NCBI GenBank assembly: GCA_964436865.1 | Contig: CAYTFK010000036.1 | Coordinates: forward strand, 1 to 34,073 | Length of the DNA: 34,073 nucleotides | Reading direction: 5' to 3' | From: JAXGPP01 sp964436865 | GTDB lineage: Bacteria > Planctomycetota > Planctomycetia > Pirellulales > Thermoguttaceae | Shown here: positions 7,364 through 15,615 of the stretch, one piece after another | Numbering within the stretch: the first letter of the stretch is position 1 | Layout of the letters: the number at the start of each line of letters is the position of its first letter | Notes under the pieces: model-generated | What the model was told of the DNA's origin: nothing | Databases searched by the model: none | The model's input: the letters and a program-made list of their open reading frames with translations, nothing else | Position numbers and translations under genes: made by a program

Positions 7364-9907
7364 ATGATCCGTACTTCGACCGCTCACGAGCAGCCTGCGG
7401 CAGACAAGGTCAGGCCGATGCCCAGCGACGGACTGGAAGGTTTCGATCCGTATCGCGCCTGGCTGGGCGTCCGGGCGATCCACCGGCCGCTCAACGCTTA
7501 CGAGTTGCTGGGCCTCGATTGCTTCGAAGAAGACGAGGAACGGGTGCGGGAAGCGGCCAACCTGCGGCGGATCGCGCTGGAAATGCGCCGCTACGACGCG
7601 CCGCCAGCGATTTGGGAGCAAGTCAACCGCGAACTGGAGCAGGCGATCGGCGTGCTGCTGAATGCCGACCGCCGGGCGACCTACGACACCGCGCTGCGGA
7701 TGGAACGCGAGAACGGCCGCCGCGCCGGGCCGGGCGGAGCGGGTGCGGTGACCGGCGACAGCCACGGAGCGAGCATCCGCTGTCCCGATTGCGGGACAAA
7801 TGCACCGGCGATGCGCAAGTTCTGCGCCGAGTGCGGCAAGCCGCTGTGGGAGCCGTGTTACAGTTGCGGGACGCTGTGCACCGCGGCCGAGCGGTTCTGC
7901 GGCGCCTGCGGCGCCAACCTGAGCGGTGGTTTCCAGCAGCGCGCCGCGCAGATTGAGCGCGACCTGGATCAGGCGTCAAGGCTGGAGGCCGAGGGCCGCT
8001 ACGACGAGGCGGTCGCGCTACTGGCGCCGATCGCCAAGACCGAACACGCCCGGCTTGGCGAGTACTCGCGCCGCGCACGCGAACGGATGAAGCAGATCGC
8101 CGCCGAATGCGATCTTCGTCGGCAGGAAGCGGCCGCACTCTTCGACCGAGCCCAGCAGGCCGCCGCCGATCACGACCACGCAGCGGTAATCCGGTTACTG
8201 GAATCGCTTCCGGCGCCGCTCCGCAGCGAGGCGGCCGAGACGCTGCTCCAGCAATCGCGGGCGGCGGTAGCCGAGATTACGCGCCTCGACGAGGAACTGC
8301 GCCGGGCGATCGCGGCGAAGGATCTCGACGGCCTGCTGGTGAAGCTGGAACGGCTCATGCTCCTCCAGCCCGGCAGTCCGAAGCTGGTGCAGCGGGCGGA
8401 GCAGATCGGCGCACAGCTCTGCCAGTTGGCTGAACGCCGCCTGGCCAAATTCCAGTACGACGACGCCCGCACACTGCTCGAACGTGTGCCCGAGCGCCTG
8501 CGGACGCCCGTCTTGAGCCGACTGCTCGTGAAGGCGGTGGAACTATCGTGGCTCCATTGGGACCTGCAATCGGCACCGGTGGTGAACGAATCGCTCGTGG
8601 CGGGCGCGGAGCGGATGCGAAGGCTGGCGCCCGATAATCCCCGCGTTGCCAAGGTGCACGCAGAACTGGTCCGCCGCGCCCGCCTGGCCGGGGCAAATCA
8701 CCGTGCCGGACCCGTGCCGTGGGCCCAGGCTCCTGACCCGACTGCGGTCGGATGCCCAGTCGACTGGGCTACCGGTTTTCGTGTCATCTCGATCGCCGAT
8801 GAAGTCTATGAGTCGCTGCTGAGCGAGCATCCGGGTTGTTTCTTCACCGCAGCCGGACTGGCCATGCAGGGGGCCGGTGCGGCACGGCTGAAGCTCAATC
8901 TGCTTCCGACTGACTCGGGTGGCATGCTGGGCCGAGTCACACGAATCATCCGCTCGCTGCCATCCCGCACCGCTTGGGGCATCGACCTCAGTGCTTGCGG
9001 GCTCAAGGCAGTCAAACTGACCGCAACGGGCGACCGGCGGCAGGAACGGCTTTCGCTCGATGCATGCGAATGGCTTGAGCACAAGAAACCGCTCAGCCAG
9101 ACGCATAACGAGAACGAGGAGCGGAGTATCGTCGAGGATACGCTCGGGAAGTTCAAGGATCGCCACGCAATCCGCAGCGGCGAACGGATTGCCGTTGGCC
9201 TGCCCGGGCACCTTGTGCTTACCCGGTCGCTGCGGTTTCCGCCGATGAACGAATCGCAACTGGCGAAAGCGGTCGAGTACGAGGCCAGGCACCAGCTTAC
9301 GTATCCGCTCGCACAGTTGGTGTGGGGATGGCACGCAATCGATGATCCGGAGGGCGCGGCGGTGCTGGAGCACAACCTCCTGCTGGCTGCGATCCGCCGC
9401 GAGTTGGTTGAGAAGCGGCTCGGCTGGTTCCGCAGCGCGGGGCTGGAGCCGGACGTGGTGCAAGCAGACGGAGTGGCGCTCTACAACTGGCTCGTTCGGG
9501 AATACTTGGATTCCGCCACTGCGACCGACGGTGAAGCAAGTGGGGAATCGATTGCCCTGGTGGACATGGGAAGCGACGTGACGAACTTTGTCGTGGCCGG
9601 GCGCCGCGCGGTGTGGCTTCGCAGCGTCCCGCTGGGCGCCGAACGCTGCACCAAGGCGATCGTTCGCCAACTGCATACGACGATGAGCCAGGCCGAGGAA
9701 CTGAAGCGAAATCCAGCTCAGGGCGAGCGGCTGGGAGAGATCTACCAGGCACTGGAGCCTGTGTTCGACGAATTCCTGCAGGAGACCCGCACTTCGCTCA
9801 ATATGGCGGTGAGGGATGGTAGAGGTTCCGCGGTGAGACGGCTCCTTGCCTGCGGAGGTGGTTTCCAGGTGCACGGCTTCTTCCGTTATCTCCGCAGCGG
9901 GCGATAG
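7364..9907 (+). CDS. J-like, double zinc ribbon and PilM fusion protein
   Basis: This 847-residue protein joins modules usually found apart. Residues 27-112 are a J-like region typical of planctomycete proteins (FDPYRAWLG, YELLGL, LLNADRRATYD) without the HPD motif. Residues 140-182 form two zinc ribbons (C140/C143/C154/C157 and C165/C168/C179/C182). Residues 190-440 are helical, TPR- or coiled-coil-like. Residues 536-847 are a PilM-type, actin-like ATPase domain (WGIDLSACGLKAVKL, IAVGLPGHLVLTRSLRFP, ALVDMGSDVTNFVV, ACGGG). PilM anchors the inner-membrane alignment complex of type IV pili. The PilM domain stops soon after ACGGG, while residues 489-515 resemble a PilM tail (GLAMQG...NLLP). phoB begins 58 bases downstream. 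The start could also be the ATG at 7418; neither has a strong binding site. Confidence 0.88.
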   Translation: MIRTSTAHEQPAADKVRPMPSDGLEGFDPYRAWLGVRAIHRPLNAYELLGLDCFEEDEERVREAANLRRIALEMRRYDAPPAIWEQVNRELEQAIGVLLNADRRATYDTALRMERENGRRAGPGGAGAVTGDSHGASIRCPDCGTNAPAMRKFCAECGKPLWEPCYSCGTLCTAAERFCGACGANLSGGFQQRAAQIERDLDQASRLEAEGRYDEAVALLAPIAKTEHARLGEYSRRARERMKQIAAECDLRRQEAAALFDRAQQAAADHDHAAVIRLLESLPAPLRSEAAETLLQQSRAAVAEITRLDEELRRAIAAKDLDGLLVKLERLMLLQPGSPKLVQRAEQIGAQLCQLAERRLAKFQYDDARTLLERVPERLRTPVLSRLLVKAVELSWLHWDLQSAPVVNESLVAGAERMRRLAPDNPRVAKVHAELVRRARLAGANHRAGPVPWAQAPDPTAVGCPVDWATGFRVISIADEVYESLLSEHPGCFFTAAGLAMQGAGAARLKLNLLPTDSGGMLGRVTRIIRSLPSRTAWGIDLSACGLKAVKLTATGDRRQERLSLDACEWLEHKKPLSQTHNENEERSIVEDTLGKFKDRHAIRSGERIAVGLPGHLVLTRSLRFPPMNESQLAKAVEYEARHQLTYPLAQLVWGWHAIDDPEGAAVLEHNLLLAAIRRELVEKRLGWFRSAGLEPDVVQADGVALYNWLVREYLDSATATDGEASGESIALVDMGSDVTNFVVAGRRAVWLRSVPLGAERCTKAIVRQLHTTMSQAEELKRNPAQGERLGEIYQALEPVFDEFLQETRTSLNMAVRDGRGSAVRRLLACGGGFQVHGFFRYLRSGR

Positions 9908-9965
9908 ACATTCACCTTCCGCATTCAGGCTGAAGATCAATCGTTCCCGTGATCGGGAGGCGGCG

Positions 9966-10658
9966 ATGGACAACGAGCTTGTGCTGGTAATTGAGGACGA
10001 GGACGACATACGTGAGCTCGTCGCCTACAACCTCTCCAAGGAGGGATACCGGGTCGTGGCGGTGGCTACCGGGGAAGAGGGTATTGCAGTTGCCGAAGCC
10101 AGGTACCCCCGCGCGGTGCTCCTGGACCTGATGCTGCCGGGCGTCGACGGGCTGACCGTCTGCCGGCGGATCAAGAGCAACCCGCGAACCGAGCAGATTC
10201 CCATCATTATGCTCACCGCCAAGGGGGAAGAGACGGACATCGTCAGCGGGTTCAACCTTGGCGCCGACGACTACATCACCAAGCCCTTCAGCCCCCGGGT
10301 GCTGGCCGCCCGACTGCGGGCCGTGCTGCGGCGGCGAATGTCGGGCGGCGATGCAGAGGACAGCGATTCGCCGGTGGAATGGCACGGCCTGAAGATCCAC
10401 CCCGGCCGGCACGAAGTGAGCGTGGACGGTCAGCCGGTCGACCTGACAAGCACCGAATTCCGCGTCTTGCACTTCCTCGCGCGGCGGCCGGGTTGGGTCT
10501 TCACCAGGCAGCAGATCCTCGACGGGGTGCACGGCGACAATTACGCGATCACCGAACGGGCGGTCGATGTGCATGTCGTCGGCCTGCGGAAGAAGCTCGG
10601 CCCGGCCGGCGAGTATATCGAGACCGTTCGCGGAGTCGGTTACCGGTTCAAGGAATAG
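9966..10658 (+). CDS. phoB: Phosphate response regulator PhoB (OmpR family)
   Basis: This 230-residue OmpR/PhoB-family response regulator has a receiver domain (1-120) with acidic residues Glu10/Asp11, phospho-acceptor Asp54, Thr84 and Lys106. A winged-helix DNA-binding domain (about 130-230) ends in the usual VRGVGYRF signature. The start is the ATG at 9966, with GGGAGG five bases upstream. The phoR gene begins six bases after its stop, and the pst genes follow, so the assignment to phosphate control rests on sequence class plus context. It would activate pst and possibly its own operon through the 11-bp repeat arrays seen at 7245 and near 12080. The preceding gene is the PilM fusion, which may be in the same transcript. 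Confidence 0.93.
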   Translation: MDNELVLVIEDEDDIRELVAYNLSKEGYRVVAVATGEEGIAVAEARYPRAVLLDLMLPGVDGLTVCRRIKSNPRTEQIPIIMLTAKGEETDIVSGFNLGADDYITKPFSPRVLAARLRAVLRRRMSGGDAEDSDSPVEWHGLKIHPGRHEVSVDGQPVDLTSTEFRVLHFLARRPGWVFTRQQILDGVHGDNYAITERAVDVHVVGLRKKLGPAGEYIETVRGVGYRFKE

Positions 10659-10664
10659 GCGAAT

Positions 10665-12062
10665 ATGCGCAAGACGCGTCCGCTGTGGCAATGCATCGCG
10701 CTCTATCTCGCAGTTCCGACGGCGCTGGCTGCGGCGCTAGGAGAGATCATTGACGAAGTGCCGTTCGGCGCTGCGCTTCAAGGCACGCTGATTATCGCCG
10801 TGCTTGGTTCAGGAAGCTGGCTGCTGTCGCGCCGCATCGGGCAATGGCTGGACGAGTATTCGATTGCTGCGGGGCAGTATGCCGACGGCCGCTTTCTCTA
10901 CCGGGCGCCGGCCAGCGACTGGAGTGAGTTCGAACGGCTGTCTGACGCACTCAATCAGATGGCACGGCAGATCGATCAGCGCATGCGGACCATCCTGCGG
11001 CATCAGAGCGAGCAGGAGGCGATGTTCGCCAGCATGAACGAAGGCGTGCTGGCGGTCGACAGCAGAGGGATCATCCTCAATCTTAACGACACTTGTGCCG
11101 AGCTGCTGGAAACGCCCGAGCCGATGCGGCTCAAGGGGCGCCTGGTGCACGAGGTCATAAGGAAAGCCGACCTGCTGGCATTCGTCGATTCCGTGCTGGC
11201 CAGCCAGATGCCCCGCGAAGGCGAAATCCGCGTCCATGGACGCGAGAACCGCTGGCTGAACGCCCATGGGACTGTTCTCCGCGATGCGGATCGGCAGACG
11301 ATCGGCGCGATCGTGGTGTTTCACGACGTCACCCAGTTGCGGCGTCTGGAGATCGTGCGCCGCGATTTCGTGGCCAACGTCTCGCACGAGTTGCGCACTC
11401 CGATCACGTCCATCAAAGGCTTCGTGGAAACGCTGCTCGACGGCGCCGGCGACGATCGGCAAAGCGCCGAGCGGTTCCTCCGTATCGTGCTGCGGCAGGT
11501 CAACCGCCTCAACGCGATCATTGAGGATCTGCTCATCCTCTCGCGGATCGAGAAGGGGGCCGAAGACTCCACGATCGAGCTCGGATACGCCTGCCTGGCG
11601 GAAGTGCTCCACGCCGCGGTCGAGATGTGCCAGCGGCGCGCCGCGGAGAAAGGCGTTACGATCTCCGTCGATTGTCCGGCTGAACTGACCACCCGAATGA
11701 ACTCGCATCTGCTGGAACAGGCGGTCGTCAACCTGGTCGACAACGCGGTCAAGTACAGCGAGTCTGGCTCCACTGTATCGCTGGCCGCGACGTGCGACGA
11801 GCAAGGGGTCTCGATCACGGTCGAAGACGAGGGGTGCGGGATCGAGCCTAGACACCTGCCGAGGCTTTTCGAGCGATTCTACCGCGTCGATCAGGCTCGC
11901 AGCCGCCAGTTAGGCGGCACCGGGCTGGGGCTGGCGATTGTGAGGCACATTGCGCTGGCCCATCACGGCTCAGTCAGCGTCCGCAGCACCGTGGGAATGG
12001 GAAGCACGTTCACGCTGCGGCTGCCTGCCGCCGCTGCCATACACGAGCTAACGAAGTCCTAG
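10665..12062 (+). CDS. phoR: Phosphate sensor histidine kinase PhoR
   Basis: This 465-residue membrane kinase has two N-terminal membrane helices (about 9-27 and 36-55) with almost no extracytoplasmic loop, as in PhoR proteins that sense through the Pst transporter. A HAMP-like linker (55-105), a PAS domain (about 115-225), a HisKA domain with phospho-accepting His241 in VSHELRTP, and a HATPase domain follow. The N box Asn360, the G1 motif DEGCG (388-392) and the G2 motif GGTGLGLAI (417-425) are intact. The ATG at 10665 has AAGGA ten bases upstream, overlapping the end of phoB, so the two are coupled. It would phosphorylate PhoB at Asp54 when phosphate is low. PhoU, the usual partner linking Pst and PhoR, is not in the window. 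Confidence 0.93.
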   Translation: MRKTRPLWQCIALYLAVPTALAAALGEIIDEVPFGAALQGTLIIAVLGSGSWLLSRRIGQWLDEYSIAAGQYADGRFLYRAPASDWSEFERLSDALNQMARQIDQRMRTILRHQSEQEAMFASMNEGVLAVDSRGIILNLNDTCAELLETPEPMRLKGRLVHEVIRKADLLAFVDSVLASQMPREGEIRVHGRENRWLNAHGTVLRDADRQTIGAIVVFHDVTQLRRLEIVRRDFVANVSHELRTPITSIKGFVETLLDGAGDDRQSAERFLRIVLRQVNRLNAIIEDLLILSRIEKGAEDSTIELGYACLAEVLHAAVEMCQRRAAEKGVTISVDCPAELTTRMNSHLLEQAVVNLVDNAVKYSESGSTVSLAATCDEQGVSITVEDEGCGIEPRHLPRLFERFYRVDQARSRQLGGTGLGLAIVRHIALAHHGSVSVRSTVGMGSTFTLRLPAAAAIHELTKS

Positions 12063-12079
12063 CGATTCGCGCACCGACC

Positions 12080-12101
12080 GCTAACAGAATGCTTATAGAA
12101 T
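12080..12101 (+). promoter_or_regulatory. Candidate Pho element and -10 of pstS
   Basis: GCTAACA (12080-12086) is identical to a half-site in the array at 7255-7261. CTTATA follows at the same 11-base offset (12092). A -10-like TAGAAT (12096-12101) lies nine bases after GCTAACA, the same distance as in the upstream array. The pstS start is 105 bases further on. Only one or two half-sites are convincing here, so the element is weaker than the one at 7245. Confidence 0.35.
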
Positions 12102-12206
12102 CGCGGAATCCGCAGTGCAGATGCCTTTGCCCAAGGCGACCGCCGCCCGGCGGCGCAAACGGTCGGCCGGTTACCTGCTCGTTTGTTTCCCTTAGGAGTC
12201 ACTCTG

Positions 12207-13181
12207 ATGAGACAGCTTCTCGGTTTGCTGCTGACCGCTGCCGCGGCACTGGTGTCTGGCGGCTCGGCGTCGGGCCAGGTAGACGTTGACCCTCGGATTC
12301 CATCCTATGAGAAGATGGCGGGTGTCTCCGGGAACCTGAGCAGTGTCGGGTCGGACACGCTCAACAACCTGATGGCGCTGTGGGCCGAGGGCTTTCGCAA
12401 GCAGTATCCGAATGTCCGCATCCAGATCGAGGGAAAAGGGTCGGCCACGGCCCCGCCAGCCTTGATCGAGGGAACCGCCCAGCTCGGTCCGATGTCGCGG
12501 GAGATGAAGCCGGAGGAGATCGATTCCTTCCAGGAAAAGTACGGCTACAAGCCGACGCAGATCAGCGTCGCCATCGATTGCCTGGCGGTGATCGTGCATC
12601 GCGACAACCCTCTCAAGGGCCTCACGCTTCCGCAGATCGACTGCATCTTCTCCAAGACCCGGAAGTCCGGTTTCCGCGACATCTCGACCTGGGGGCAGGC
12701 CGGGCTGAAGAACAACGCCAACTGGGCCGAGGTGCCGATCAGCATCTACGGCCGCAATTCAGCCAGCGGCACATATGCGTTCTTTAAGGAACACGCGCTC
12801 GCCAAGGGCGATTTCAAGGACTCCGTCAAGGAGCAACCCGGCTCGGCGGCGGTTGTCGACGCCGTCTCCGGCGACCGGGCGGGGATCGGTTACTCGGGCA
12901 TCGGCTACATGACGTCGAACGTCCGCGCGTTGCCGCTGGCAAAGGACCCGCAGAGCCCGCTGGCCCAGCCGAGCTTTGCGAATGCCATCTCTGGCAAGTA
13001 TCCGCTCGGCCGTCAACTCTATGTTTACGTCAACAAGAAGCCCAACGAGCCACTGCCGACGCTGGTCGCCGAATTCGTGAAGTACGTCCTCTCCAGGGAA
13101 GGCCAGGAAGTGGTCGTCAAGGATGGTTATGGGCCGCTGCCGGGTGAGGTTGCCGCCGCCGAACTGAAAGAAGTGCGGTAA
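12207..13181 (+). CDS. pstS: Phosphate-binding protein PstS
   Basis: This 324-residue periplasmic substrate-binding protein of the phosphate ABC transporter has a Sec signal peptide (about 1-23, hydrophobic core LLGLLLTAAAALV). The mature protein shows the phosphate-site blocks of the family: GSDTL (48-52), GKGSAT (77-82), MSRE (96-99) and GRNSASGTY (182-190). No lipobox Cys is present, so it should be soluble in the periplasm. The ATG at 12207 has a clear AGGAG eight bases upstream. A stem-loop after the gene would let pstS transcripts outnumber the permease genes that follow. It is likely induced by PhoB through the element at 12080. Confidence 0.95.
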   Translation: MRQLLGLLLTAAAALVSGGSASGQVDVDPRIPSYEKMAGVSGNLSSVGSDTLNNLMALWAEGFRKQYPNVRIQIEGKGSATAPPALIEGTAQLGPMSREMKPEEIDSFQEKYGYKPTQISVAIDCLAVIVHRDNPLKGLTLPQIDCIFSKTRKSGFRDISTWGQAGLKNNANWAEVPISIYGRNSASGTYAFFKEHALAKGDFKDSVKEQPGSAAVVDAVSGDRAGIGYSGIGYMTSNVRALPLAKDPQSPLAQPSFANAISGKYPLGRQLYVYVNKKPNEPLPTLVAEFVKYVLSREGQEVVVKDGYGPLPGEVAAAELKEVR

Positions 13182-13213
13182 GCCACGGCACGCCAAGTGA
13201 GTTGTATCGCTCG

Positions 13214-13256
13214 CAGCCCTGTCCTGCCGCTTCGATTCCGCCGGCCAGGGCTGTTT
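13214..13256 (+). terminator. Stem-loop between pstS and pstC
   Basis: CAGCCCTG (13214-13221) and CAGGGCTG (13246-13253) form an 8-bp stem, extended inward by two pairs after a mismatch, and TTTAT follows. A leaky terminator or 3' stabiliser between a binding-protein gene and its permease genes is common in ABC operons. Confidence 0.5.
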
Positions 13257-13291
13257 ATCCCAGAGGCCGAGATAGGAATTCTCCCGCGGCA

Positions 13292-15553
13292 ATGCACACT
13301 AGCGCTACCGTCCGCCGCTCGAAACGCCGCGATCGCGTCGCCCGTTGGGTGATCACGCTTGGAGGTTTGACCGTCATCGCCAGCGTCGTCGCAATCCTGC
13401 TGCTCATCGTCAGCGTAACACTCCCCCTGTTTCGCGCGCCGAAGGCTGGGATCGTGTTTGACGGGTTCCTTCCTGCTGCAGTGAGCGGCGAGGTGCTCGC
13501 CTGCGGAGTCTCACTGGAAACCGGACAGCAACGCAGTCTTACGGCGCACGTGCTTGCGGCCGACGGCGCCTTCACTTTCCTCGACCTCGTTGGCGACCGG
13601 AAGCAACCGGCTGTGCTCGACACGCTGCGGACCGAACCGCCGGGCGCCGAAGACGCGAAGATCGTGTTCGTTGAGCGGCATGGCGCCTCGCGCTACTCAC
13701 TCGTGTGGTCCGACGGTGGACTGTCGCTGGTCGAAGTCCGCGCGACCGCCCACTTCGATGCCCAGGCTCGCCGCAGCTTGCGTTTCTCCGTCGAATCCTT
13801 GAGTGCGAATGCCGGGGACGGCGGTCCTCGGCCGATTCAGGCGGTGCTTCGCCAGGCTGCTGACGGATCGCTCCGCGGCGCGGCGCTATTGCCGAATAAC
13901 AGACTCGTGCTGCTTCGCGAGGAAGTGACGCAGCAGGGAGGGCTGTTCGGCGGCAACCAGAAGACGCTCGTGCGGGAGCCGGTCGCCGAACGTTTGCCCG
14001 GTCGCCTTACCGCGCTTTCCATGGACACCGAAGGAAGCATGTTGTCTGCCGGCACCGATAACGGCCGGCTGGTGCGGTGGCAGCTTGATGCCGCAGGGCG
14101 CGTGCGCCGTCACGAGATCGTCCCCGCATTCCACGACAAGCGGGCGATCACATCCTTGGCGATGATGCTGGGCGACGTGTCGCTCGCTGTGGGAGACGCG
14201 CAGGGCGGACTGACCACCTGGTTCGAGGTCCGCAGTGCTGCGTCGGCCCGATTGCGCCAGATCCACGCGTTGCGGCCCCACGCGGCGGCCGTCGTCGACA
14301 TTGTCCCCTCGGGACGGAACAAGTCGCTCGTCAGTCTCGGGCGCGACGGAATCGTCCAGCTCGACCACATGACCAGCCAGCGGCACCTGCTGCAACTCCG
14401 CCCGGGCCCGGACGGCAAGGGGCGGAAGATCGCATTCTCGCAGCGCGGCAACGCCGTACTGGCGATCGGCCGCGATCGCAGGCTCACCGTGTGGGAGTTT
14501 GGCGATATGTACCCCGAGGCGAGCTGGAAGACGCTGTTCGGCAAGGTGCATTACGAAGGCTACGAGCGACCGGAATACGTGTGGCAGACGACGGGCAGCG
14601 CCGGTTTCGAGCCGAAGATGAGCCTCGTGCCGCTGATCCACGGCACCTTCAAGGCGACGTTCTACGCCATGCTGTTCGCCGTCCCCTTGGCGCTCTTCGG
14701 AGCCGCCTACACGAGCCACTTCACCACGCCTCCGTTCCGGCAGGTCATCAAGCCGGTGGTCGAGATCATGGCAGCTTTGCCCTCGGTGGTGATCGGCTTC
14801 CTCGTCGCGCTCTGGCTGGCTCCCCTGATGCAGCAGTGGATCGTCGCCTTCTTCGCCAGCCTGGTCTTCGTGCCGGCGACGTTCCTCCTATTCATGGCAT
14901 TCTGGCAGTGGCTGCGCCGTTTCGACTGGGCGAAGCGCGCGGAAACCGGTTACGAGTTCCTCGTCCTGCTGCCCGTGCTGTTGGCCGGTGTCGGCCTGGC
15001 GGCTCTGGCTGCACCCTGGCTGGAGAACGCGCTGTTCGGCGGCAGTTTCCCGCTCTGGCTCAATCGGTCTTTTGATATGCGCTACGACCAGCGCAACTCG
15101 ATCATCATCGCGGTCGGGCTCGGATTCGCCGTGATCCCGATCATCTTCTCGATTGCCGAGGACGCGCTCTCGACGGTGCCGTACAACCTGACGGCCGCAT
15201 CGCTGGCTCTGGGCGCCAGCCGCTGGCAAACCCTGTGGCGCGTGATTCTGCCGTCGGCCAGTCCGGGGATCTTCGCCGGCATCATGATCGGCTTTGGCCG
15301 CGCCGTGGGCGAAACGATGATCGTGCTCATGGCCACTGGCAATACGCCAATCATGGACTGGAATCCGTTTAATGGAATGCGGACGCTGTCGGCCAATATC
15401 GCCGTGGAAATTCCCGAGGCGCCGGTGGGACAGACGCTGTACCGCGTCCTCTTCCTCTGCGCCGTGATCCTGTTCGCGTTGACATTCATTCTGAACACTG
15501 CCGCGGAGCTGGTGCGGCAGCATTTACGGAAACGATACGGCCGGTTCCAGTGA
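13292..15553 (+). CDS. pstC: Phosphate ABC permease PstC, long form
   Basis: This 753-residue permease is about twice the length of the E. coli protein. A first membrane helix (18-45) is followed by a roughly 390-residue extracytoplasmic insert (about 50-440) with repeated strand patterns ending in Trp-Asp-like pairs (LVRWQLD, LTTWFEV, LTVWEF), suggesting a beta-propeller. The MetI-type permease domain (about 445-745) follows, with the coupling motif LGASRWQTLWRVILP at 640-654 that contacts PstB. Long PstC proteins of this kind also occur in some Gammaproteobacteria. The start at 13292 has only a distant AGGA; frame and composition support it more than the frame extension back to 13202. The stop overlaps a possible GTG start of pstA. 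Confidence 0.93.
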   Translation: MHTSATVRRSKRRDRVARWVITLGGLTVIASVVAILLLIVSVTLPLFRAPKAGIVFDGFLPAAVSGEVLACGVSLETGQQRSLTAHVLAADGAFTFLDLVGDRKQPAVLDTLRTEPPGAEDAKIVFVERHGASRYSLVWSDGGLSLVEVRATAHFDAQARRSLRFSVESLSANAGDGGPRPIQAVLRQAADGSLRGAALLPNNRLVLLREEVTQQGGLFGGNQKTLVREPVAERLPGRLTALSMDTEGSMLSAGTDNGRLVRWQLDAAGRVRRHEIVPAFHDKRAITSLAMMLGDVSLAVGDAQGGLTTWFEVRSAASARLRQIHALRPHAAAVVDIVPSGRNKSLVSLGRDGIVQLDHMTSQRHLLQLRPGPDGKGRKIAFSQRGNAVLAIGRDRRLTVWEFGDMYPEASWKTLFGKVHYEGYERPEYVWQTTGSAGFEPKMSLVPLIHGTFKATFYAMLFAVPLALFGAAYTSHFTTPPFRQVIKPVVEIMAALPSVVIGFLVALWLAPLMQQWIVAFFASLVFVPATFLLFMAFWQWLRRFDWAKRAETGYEFLVLLPVLLAGVGLAALAAPWLENALFGGSFPLWLNRSFDMRYDQRNSIIIAVGLGFAVIPIIFSIAEDALSTVPYNLTAASLALGASRWQTLWRVILPSASPGIFAGIMIGFGRAVGETMIVLMATGNTPIMDWNPFNGMRTLSANIAVEIPEAPVGQTLYRVLFLCAVILFALTFILNTAAELVRQHLRKRYGRFQ

Positions 15554-15615
15554 CGGCAGCCGGCCGCGGGTGTGAAACGGCACCGGTGTCCCGTACGGCA
15601 CCTCGGAACACAATC

